From positions 1 through 50,598 of the forward strand of contig CAZQNY010000011.1 in the NCBI GenBank assembly GCA_964594665.1: 50,598 nucleotides of DNA, in the 5' to 3' direction. Position 1 is the stretch's first letter, and the number at the start of each line of letters is the position of its first letter. A program made the translations under genes and the position numbers. Shown here one piece after another: positions 32,641-39,488 of the stretch. The notes beneath the pieces were generated by a model that saw only the letters and a program-made list of their open reading frames with translations, searched no databases and was not told where the DNA came from. The stretch comes from BM520 sp964594665 (GTDB lineage: Bacteria; Bacteroidota; Bacteroidia; Bacteroidales; BM520).

Positions 32641-33826
32641 TTCCCGCATGCGGTGCTCCGGGTTATATCTCATTCTGTTAGTATTGTTGTTTTCCGGTGC
32701 CTCTGTGAAAGGGCAGGAGAAATCTCAATGGATTTTTGCTGATGGTTATATCAGCGATATCCAGAGAGCGATGTTTGACAGTATTGATAATCCCTGGGTG
32801 ACAGACAATGTGATCCATAACCGGTTGAATCTGGAGATGGCACCATCAGGACCGTTTCGGGCGGTGGTACAGGTTCGTAACAGGTTGATCTATGGTAGCT
32901 CCGTTATGGCTTCACCTGTATACGCGGAGAATACCGGTGCTGATAACAGCTTTTTGGACTTATCATTTAATTGGGCGCATGGCGACTCCTATGTGCTGAA
33001 CAGTACTATCGACAGAGCATTTCTGGAGCTCACGTTCGACAAGCTGGAGGTTGTCGCCGGGCGACAGCGTATCAACTGGAGTAATACCTTTGTCTGGAAC
33101 CCCAATGATCTGTTTAATACCTATAGCTATTTTGAGGTGGATTATCCGGAACGTCCCGGGTGCGATGCTGTTTCAGTGAAGTATTATCCTTCGTACAGCT
33201 CTCAGCTCGAAGGTGCTGTCTCGGCGGATAGTGCAGGAAAAGTTACTGCTGCGCTTTTTGGGAGATTCAATGTTCGGAATATGGATGTCCAGGTGATAGG
33301 AGGGATGCTGAAAGGGGAAGATTATGTGCTTGGCGCAGGCTGGGTGACCGATATTGCTGGTTTGTCATTCCGCGGTGAAGGCTCCTGGTTTCATCCTATG
33401 GAGAATTTTAACGACACCTCTGCAAAAGTAATTCTCTCTGCCGGGCTGGATTATACCTTTTCGAATTCTGTAATGTTGCAAACAGAATGGCTTTATTGTA
33501 ATAATCCTATGGACATCTCCAATGGTTTTTATTCTTTGTATGAAGGCATGATGGATGTACGTGCACTGGCATGGAGTGAATGGTCGGGTTTTGCCGCCAT
33601 TAGTTATCCTTTTAATCCCATTATAAACGGTTCGCTTGCAGGTATGTGGTATCCTGATCTGAAAGGCTGGTTTATGGGGCCTTCTGTTGAGCTTTCTGTA
33701 GCTGATAATTTTAATTTTTCTCTGATCTGGCAGTATTTTAACACCAACGCCATGCCCACAGGTGCAGGCATGGCGCAGGATTTTCGTTTGAATATGCTTT
33801 TTCTTCGGATGAAGTATAACTTCTGA
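32624..33826 (+). CDS. Outer-membrane beta-barrel protein of the LolA-like/ABC operon
   Basis: The 400-residue protein has a signal peptide (ending SVKGQEKS) and about sixteen amphipathic strands, ending LNMLFLRMKYNF with a terminal Phe as in outer-membrane barrels. The segment GRQRINWSNTFVWNPNDLFN followed by ERPGCDAVSVKYYPS resembles, from memory, DUF1302-like or alginate-export-like barrels. Those also occur near LolA-like proteins, but then usually with RND transporters. ATG 32624 is used; GTG 32621 and ATG 32648 are alternatives. Its overlap with the ATPase gene ties it to the transporter and makes it the natural outer-membrane end point or exit of the system. Confidence 0.8.
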   Translation: MNRKNNSRMRCSGLYLILLVLLFSGASVKGQEKSQWIFADGYISDIQRAMFDSIDNPWVTDNVIHNRLNLEMAPSGPFRAVVQVRNRLIYGSSVMASPVYAENTGADNSFLDLSFNWAHGDSYVLNSTIDRAFLELTFDKLEVVAGRQRINWSNTFVWNPNDLFNTYSYFEVDYPERPGCDAVSVKYYPSYSSQLEGAVSADSAGKVTAALFGRFNVRNMDVQVIGGMLKGEDYVLGAGWVTDIAGLSFRGEGSWFHPMENFNDTSAKVILSAGLDYTFSNSVMLQTEWLYCNNPMDISNGFYSLYEGMMDVRALAWSEWSGFAAISYPFNPIINGSLAGMWYPDLKGWFMGPSVELSVADNFNFSLIWQYFNTNAMPTGAGMAQDFRLNMLFLRMKYNF

Positions 33827-33828
33827 TA

Positions 33829-35538
33829 CTATTTACACTCAGAAATAGCTTCGTTTACATTTTCAACATAATCACCGATTTTTTCATTCATCGAAACAAG
33901 ATCCGAATAGAAAGAGCCGGTGTTGAAATTATAAAGTTCTTTTTTAAGGGCTTTTGCATTGCCCTTTTTGAGCTTATCACGTAGTTTGTTGATGCTGTTT
34001 TCAATTTCCATTGCCTCAGTAATATTTATTTTATGGTAATCACCCTTAAGGTTTTCCATCATTGTTGATAAGGCCTTCTGCACAAGGTTGAACATTTCTG
34101 TAAGATGATCCCGCTGCTCCTGAATAAACCATACTTTTTTGTCGTTTTTCTTGTCAATGGTTTTTGCCATATGGAAGCAGCTGTCAGCCGTGCTTTCCAG
34201 TTCATCAACAATTTTCAGCATTGCTGATACTCGTTTGGATCCATCGATACTAAGGTCGCTCTCTGATATCTTCGTAATGTATTTTGTGATTTCTACTTCA
34301 AGACGGTCAGTGATATCCTCGTATACCTCTACCTTATGCATAAACTTGTTGTATTCTTTTTCATTTTTTTCAACGAGCAGCCGGGGAATCAGGTTAAACA
34401 TTTTAACCACTTTTTCACCCATGTAGACGATTTCTTTTTTAGCCTGTATTGTAGAAAGCTCCGATGTGGACATATATCCGCTTGAGATATAGTGAAGCCT
34501 GAATTCTTCATCCGAACCTTTATCTTTAACCATTTTTGTAGCTACTTTCGCTATAAAGTTTGCAAACCATACAAGGATTAAGGTATTTATAATATTAAAT
34601 GCCGTATGGAATATGGATAAGGCAATAGTTACATTTTCCTGTACATCGTGATTGGCAATATCACCGAAAACTGAAACACCTGTACTCCGTTGAATGAAAT
34701 AGTCTATACCATTCAGGAATGGGTGAAATAATATCAGTATCCATATAACGCCAAAAACATTAAAGAGGAAGTGAGCCCTTGCCGTTCGTTTTGCCGAGAC
34801 ATTGGCAACAATGGCGGCAATATTGGCTGTGATAGTTGTGCCGATATTCTCACCCAATACCATGGCTGCGGCCATCTCAAAAGGAATAACGCCATTATAA
34901 CACAGCACCAGTGTTAAGGCCATGGTAGCACTCGACGACTGTATGATAACAGTCAGTAGTGTTCCTGTTAAAACAAACAAAAGGATTGACACGTATCCGG
35001 CATTGGTGAAGCTTCTAAGGAAGTTAAAGAATTCAGGGTTCGTTTTTACGTCAGGTACACTCTCCTTTAGAAACTGCAGACCAATAAAAAGGATGGCGAA
35101 ACCAAGAACAAATTCCCCCCAGGATTTACGTTTCCCTTTTTTTGAGAACATTAGCGGCAGGAAAATACCAATCAGAGGGAGACTTAAAGCGCTGATGGAA
35201 ACTTTAAAACCAAGCAGTGAGATGATCCATGCTGTTACTGTGGTACCAATATTAGCACCCATAATAACACCAATCGCGCCGGTAAGAGTCAGAAGTCCGG
35301 CATTTACAAAACTTACAATCATCACTGTAGTTGCAGATGACGATTGAATAACTGTTGTGATTAAAAATCCTGTTAAAACGCCTCTGAACCGGTTATGAGT
35401 CATTGCGTTAAGAATACTTCTCATACGTGATCCTGCTACTTTTTGCAGCGATTCACTCATGAGTTTCATTCCAAAAAGAAACAGACCTAATGAGCCTAAT
35501 AGAGTGAGGATTTGTCCAATTATTTGAAAAACAGACAT
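33829..35538 (-). CDS. Na/Pi cotransporter family protein with PhoU-like domain
   Basis: The 569-residue protein has a membrane half (about 1-320) with the inverted repeat typical of NptA-type sodium-phosphate cotransporters: two QSSSATT/QSSSATM motifs (VIQSSSATTVMIVSF and IIQSSSATMALTLVL) and two GANIGTT/GENIGTT motifs. A cytoplasmic PhoU-like helical half follows (about 350-560). Role: sodium-driven phosphate uptake or export. Its stop is 2 bp from the stop of the convergent barrel gene, so no separate terminator fits between them. No pho regulator is adjacent. Confidence 0.93.
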   Translation of the reverse strand: MSVFQIIGQILTLLGSLGLFLFGMKLMSESLQKVAGSRMRSILNAMTHNRFRGVLTGFLITTVIQSSSATTVMIVSFVNAGLLTLTGAIGVIMGANIGTTVTAWIISLLGFKVSISALSLPLIGIFLPLMFSKKGKRKSWGEFVLGFAILFIGLQFLKESVPDVKTNPEFFNFLRSFTNAGYVSILLFVLTGTLLTVIIQSSSATMALTLVLCYNGVIPFEMAAAMVLGENIGTTITANIAAIVANVSAKRTARAHFLFNVFGVIWILILFHPFLNGIDYFIQRSTGVSVFGDIANHDVQENVTIALSIFHTAFNIINTLILVWFANFIAKVATKMVKDKGSDEEFRLHYISSGYMSTSELSTIQAKKEIVYMGEKVVKMFNLIPRLLVEKNEKEYNKFMHKVEVYEDITDRLEVEITKYITKISESDLSIDGSKRVSAMLKIVDELESTADSCFHMAKTIDKKNDKKVWFIQEQRDHLTEMFNLVQKALSTMMENLKGDYHKINITEAMEIENSINKLRDKLKKGNAKALKKELYNFNTGSFYSDLVSMNEKIGDYVENVNEAISECK

Positions 35539-35673
35539 CTGGATGGTTTTATTTTATACTAACTTTTTATTGTCTACCATGCTTTTATCAGGATGCAATG
35601 ATAAACAGATTTTACAGGTCTATTTTCTGAATTAATATAATTAACAATTTGTTAACTTATATGTATTGTTTGC

Positions 35674-37380
35674 CTAAGCTTTAGAACTGTCTGTATTTTC
35701 AATATTTCCCTGAGGAACAATGAATTCCACCCGTGTACCTTTGCCTTTAGTTGATGTCAATGATAGTTGGCCTTCCAGCGCATGCACCAATTCCCGGCAG
35801 ATGGTCAACCCTAATCCGGTGCCTCCGTATTTGCGGGTATAGGAGTCGTCTGCCTGCCGGAACTGGTCAAATATGATTTCCTGTTTTTCTTTTGGTATTC
35901 CTATGCCGGTATCTTCAACATAAAACCGGATGTACTCATCCTCCTTGCGGTATCCGATTGTTATGGATCCTGAATCAGTAAATTTGGCAGCATTTGAAGT
36001 CAGGTTTGTCAGCACCTGATTAAGCCTTACAATATCAGTGTTTATCATTGCCTGGTCATCAGAAAGAGGAATCTCATGGATGATTTCTATATCCTCTTTG
36101 CCTTTGTTTTTTAATTCATGTCGCAGCGTTTCAATCTGTGCTTTAATGCTGTTGTTTATGCAAAAGTTTATTTTCTCGACAATAATCTGTCCACTTTCAA
36201 TTTTTGCCAGGTCAATGATGTCATTGATAAGAGCTAAAAGTGTTTCAGAGTTTTTATTAATGATATTGACGTATTCGCTTCTTTCTGTTTGGGAAATATC
36301 CGACTCTTCAAGTAAGCGTGAAAAGCCGACAATGGCATTCATCGGGGTTCTGATTTCATGCGACATATTGGCAAGGAAAGCTGATTTTAGTTTATCTGCT
36401 TCACGGGCTTTATCTCTTTCCACCAATAGCATATCCTCTGTCTTACGTTTTTCCTCCAGCTCTATCTCCAGTTGCTTTGTTTTAAGGCGAACCTGTTTTT
36501 TTAAACTAAAACTGTACACGTAAAACGTTATAATTATGAGAATTAAAATGCCTAAACTAAATTTGATATATTGCAGATAACGTTCTGAAAAGGATTGTTT
36601 GTCGTATTTACCAAGGTACTTGTTTTTAATTTTGTCGTACTTTCCTGTATTTCTAATAATCCTAAGCCCCTGGTTAAAGATGGAAACCAGAATCGAATCG
36701 TTTTTATGCATTGCAAAGCTGTATTCGCGGGGCAGGAATTCCTCTTGTAATGACTTTATATTTGTCAGGGCATATTTGTCGATGTGATATTCTCCTAAAA
36801 TCCGTGATATAATAGCGCAGTCATGGTCGCCTTCTGCCAATAACCGCAATGCCTGTTCATAATTTCTAACAATAGTAATCTGTGCATTTTTATTGTAGTT
36901 TTTGATGAAAGATATCAGGACATCACTGTTTTGTGTGATAATGCTGGGCCTTTCAAGCCGTTGAATATCATTTAAATTATTAATGGGAGATCCTTCCCTG
37001 ACAAAGATGGTATGGAAGTTCCGTGCATATGGAGATCCAAAGAGGTATTTTTCTGCTCTTTCGTCAGTATAGTAGGCACCTGCAAGGCCATTGTATTCCC
37101 CCTGGTCGAATTTCTCCAGGTTTTCATACCAATCGCCAAGCTGTATACTTAACTTAATACCCATCACTTCTGCGATGGCATTCATGACTTCGATATCGAA
37201 ACCTGCCGGATTTCCTGATTCATCGAGGTATTCAAAAGGAGGGTAGGCATCATCTCCCGTAAAGACCAGGCTTAAGGTATCAGGTTTTTTTATTACTTGT
37301 GCCTTTAACTCTCCACACAAAACCAGCGCCATAAACAATGTCGAAACAATATAGGTGCATGTGGTTAGTCTTCCTGTCAT
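35674..37380 (-). CDS. Sensor histidine kinase with periplasmic solute-binding (SBP_bac_3) domain
   Basis: The 568-residue protein has a signal-anchor or signal peptide (ending ELKAQ), a type 3 solute-binding domain (about 32-255: DDAYPPFEYLDESGNPAGFDIEV is the family opening), a membrane segment (about 265-290), a coiled-coil linker, a HisKA domain with FLANMSHEIRTPMNAI, and a HATPase domain (DIVRLNQVLTNLTSNAAKFT, DTGIGIP, GGTGLGL). There is no receiver or HPt domain, unlike BvgS. The binding domain family usually binds polar amino acids. No response regulator gene is adjacent. The longest frame starts at TTG 37449; ATG 37380 gives a proper signal peptide. It lies 72 bp after the alpha/beta-hydrolase gene. 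Confidence 0.92.
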   Translation of the reverse strand: MTGRLTTCTYIVSTLFMALVLCGELKAQVIKKPDTLSLVFTGDDAYPPFEYLDESGNPAGFDIEVMNAIAEVMGIKLSIQLGDWYENLEKFDQGEYNGLAGAYYTDERAEKYLFGSPYARNFHTIFVREGSPINNLNDIQRLERPSIITQNSDVLISFIKNYNKNAQITIVRNYEQALRLLAEGDHDCAIISRILGEYHIDKYALTNIKSLQEEFLPREYSFAMHKNDSILVSIFNQGLRIIRNTGKYDKIKNKYLGKYDKQSFSERYLQYIKFSLGILILIIITFYVYSFSLKKQVRLKTKQLEIELEEKRKTEDMLLVERDKAREADKLKSAFLANMSHEIRTPMNAIVGFSRLLEESDISQTERSEYVNIINKNSETLLALINDIIDLAKIESGQIIVEKINFCINNSIKAQIETLRHELKNKGKEDIEIIHEIPLSDDQAMINTDIVRLNQVLTNLTSNAAKFTDSGSITIGYRKEDEYIRFYVEDTGIGIPKEKQEIIFDQFRQADDSYTRKYGGTGLGLTICRELVHALEGQLSLTSTKGKGTRVEFIVPQGNIENTDSSKA

Positions 37381-37452
37381 ATACCGGGGATTTCCATCAG
37401 TGCATAAAAGTAGGAAAAATATTGGGATTCTGAAAGGGGGAATTTTCAAAAT

Positions 37453-38454
37453 TTAAAAGCTAAATGTTTTATTGCTCCTGATCATATTGGTGTTGTTAAA
37501 GTAGCCACGGATAAAGGTCAGTGAAGTAACGGGGTTGTCGGTAAATATGAAATGACCGGCATCGGGCACTGTTTTGGTGATGGCGTGTCGAAATGCATCT
37601 TGCCGGGCTTTTTTATCCACTGCAGTGAAATATTTATTGCACCCGCCATAGAGCAATAGAACAGTGTTTTTGAACCGTTTATTTCCAACCGTGAAGTCAA
37701 TGGTATTTCCCTGTTCCGGGGTATAGAATTTCCCCAGCAATTCATAGGATGCCAATGCACCGGGGCGGCGTAATAATAAGCCCCGGTATGATTCCTTATT
37801 ACAGGAGTATTGCGACATAATATGGTTTTTGGCTTTCAGTGCGGAGAGCATCTTTCTGTCTTCCTTATCATGTCGTTTGACGGTAAACTCTTTAGACTTT
37901 GATTCCAGGAGAGGACTGATATCCAGAAGGGGTGGCAGGCTGTCATTCTCATTTTCTGTTGTTAAAAAGGGCGGTTCTGCCAATACGGTATAGGCAACCC
38001 GCTCCGGGTGCTGCCCCAGATATGCCGAGGCAAGCATTGCGCCATAGCCATGACCGATAAGGTTTACGCGACGATTGTTGCCAAAATGAACCACCATGCC
38101 ATGGAGGTCTTCAAGAGCATTGGCCAGCGTTAATTCATCCGCATCGTAGCGCGGCGATAACCCGCATCCCGACTGATCGTAAAACACAACATAGTATTTG
38201 TCGCTCAGGCTTGCAAGGGACATCAGATAGCTGTAATCCCAGCCCGGACCACCATGGACAACAATGACGGTTGGATTTATGGGGTTGCCAAAAGTTTCTA
38301 CATGAAACTCTTTGTTGTTAACAACTATTCGTGGTAATTCACTGTTCTCTGCAATGGTTTCAGGAAGCGGGCTTTCATGATTACAGGCATATCCTGTAAC
38401 TACAATAATCAATAATATTGCACTCCTGATGATTGTACCGGCGTATTTTTTCAT
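37453..38454 (-). CDS. Alpha/beta-hydrolase-fold protein lacking the catalytic Ser (prolyl aminopeptidase-like)
   Basis: The 333-residue protein has an N-terminal export signal, possibly a lipoprotein signal (GYAC), and an alpha/beta-hydrolase fold related to prolyl iminopeptidase: VVHGGPGWDY (oxyanion part) and YDQSGCGLSPR. At the nucleophile elbow, where GxSxG is expected, it reads IGHGYGAML, so Ser is replaced by Gly (codon GGC). The usual acid position in LLYGGCNKYF holds Asn rather than Asp, while the His (PDAGHFIF) remains. It is therefore probably not a hydrolase and may bind a ligand. The DNA frame is clean, so it is not simply decaying. A strong promoter ends only 5 bases before the ATG. 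Confidence 0.85.
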   Translation of the reverse strand: MKKYAGTIIRSAILLIIVVTGYACNHESPLPETIAENSELPRIVVNNKEFHVETFGNPINPTVIVVHGGPGWDYSYLMSLASLSDKYYVVFYDQSGCGLSPRYDADELTLANALEDLHGMVVHFGNNRRVNLIGHGYGAMLASAYLGQHPERVAYTVLAEPPFLTTENENDSLPPLLDISPLLESKSKEFTVKRHDKEDRKMLSALKAKNHIMSQYSCNKESYRGLLLRRPGALASYELLGKFYTPEQGNTIDFTVGNKRFKNTVLLLYGGCNKYFTAVDKKARQDAFRHAITKTVPDAGHFIFTDNPVTSLTFIRGYFNNTNMIRSNKTFSF

Positions 38455-38459
38455 GAAGG

Positions 38460-38490
38460 CAAATATAAACCAAAGGGGGCAATACTCCAA
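38460..38490 (-). promoter_or_regulatory. Promoter of the alpha/beta-hydrolase-like gene, predicted leaderless
   Basis: On the minus strand TTG (38490-38488), 20 bases, TATATTTG (38467-38460), a full Bacteroidota-type match. The ATG begins 5 bases after the -7 element, so transcription would start at or next to the start codon. The -33 TTG lies in the loop of the terminator hairpin at 38473-38509. Confidence 0.6.
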
Positions 38491-38509
38491 TTCTGTATTC
38501 TGCCCCCTT
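38473..38509 (-). terminator. Terminator-like hairpin below the DUF4249 gene
   Basis: Arms aagggggcaatac and gtattctgccccctt pair with a 2-base bulge around a 9-base loop, 23 bp past the DUF4249 stop. On the minus strand only TGGTTTATATTTG follows, so the U-tract is imperfect. Confidence 0.6.
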
Positions 38510-38532
38510 AACGTTATGATGTTTATTGATCT

Positions 38533-39471
38533 TTATTTATACCAATATAAATAGCCATCATGGTCGATGCAGATTTCCGATGAACTATAGCCGCCAAAGA
38601 AACCAATGCCATTCTCAATATTGGAAAACACCGGAACCGGTTCTGAAAATGGATTTCCATCGTTGGCATTATGTTCTGTTCTTGTTTTCAGATATTTGAA
38701 ATAATCTTTCGACAGTGTTTCAAGATAAAAATGAAGCTTAAAATGTGACTCTTCATTGTCGCTCATTAATTCCCAGGGGCTGATATAGAATTTCACACGA
38801 TACGATTTACCATTAAAGAGGTCGTCATTGAAGATATTAAATTCATTATAGGCTCCGGTATCGAAGATTTCATTTTCACCTTCAGTGCCTGCTATCACAG
38901 GGTCGTCGGACCAAATCCACATGTTACGCTTATCATAATAGAACTCACCTGCTAACTCATCCCAATACCAGGCTTCAGCATAACAGCTGATCCTGTAATA
39001 GTTCTCTTCATTGGCAGGATCCCGGATTTCCAGTTTAACCTCCATATTCTCAAGGTAGTTGTCATAGAACGTAGTGAGTGTATCAAAGGATGAAATAGGT
39101 ACTGGTATAGGAATATTTGCAGTTGATGAGACATCTTTAAAATCCTGGGCTTCCACCTGAATAGAATACTCTTTATTTGCATCCGGGATAATACCGGGAT
39201 CCTCGTATATGCCTTCTGATGTATGTGGAAGAGTACCCAAAAGTGTGCCGTCTGAATATAGTTTGACTATGGCGTTTTCAATGTTCTCAACAGGTGCATC
39301 ATCGAGAAAAAACCGACTTCGCGATACCGAAACCTGAAATACCGAATCCGGATTAAAAATACTGTTTACAACTAATCGTGGCTCGGTGATTTCTCCTTTA
39401 AATTCCACGACTTTTGTGCATGAAAAGAACAAGAGAACAAGGGCGGGAAATAGTATATGAATTTTTTTCAT
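38533..39471 (-). CDS. DUF4249-type outer-membrane lipoprotein, TonB receptor partner
   Basis: The 312-residue protein has a lipoprotein signal (FFSC, Cys near residue 18) and the family opening KVVEFKGEITEPRLVVNSIFNPDS, then a beta-rich domain (NAIVKLYSDG, GIYEDPGIIPDANKEYSIQVEA). This fits DUF4249, whose genes regularly follow a TonB-dependent receptor gene in Bacteroidota. It starts 17 bp after the receptor gene. It may act as the surface lid or substrate-binding partner of the receptor, by analogy to SusD-type pairs; this is not established for the family. Confidence 0.86.
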   Translation of the reverse strand: MKKIHILFPALVLLFFSCTKVVEFKGEITEPRLVVNSIFNPDSVFQVSVSRSRFFLDDAPVENIENAIVKLYSDGTLLGTLPHTSEGIYEDPGIIPDANKEYSIQVEAQDFKDVSSTANIPIPVPISSFDTLTTFYDNYLENMEVKLEIRDPANEENYYRISCYAEAWYWDELAGEFYYDKRNMWIWSDDPVIAGTEGENEIFDTGAYNEFNIFNDDLFNGKSYRVKFYISPWELMSDNEESHFKLHFYLETLSKDYFKYLKTRTEHNANDGNPFSEPVPVFSNIENGIGFFGGYSSSEICIDHDGYLYWYK

Positions 39472-39488
39472 TTTCAGATTTTTAGAAT

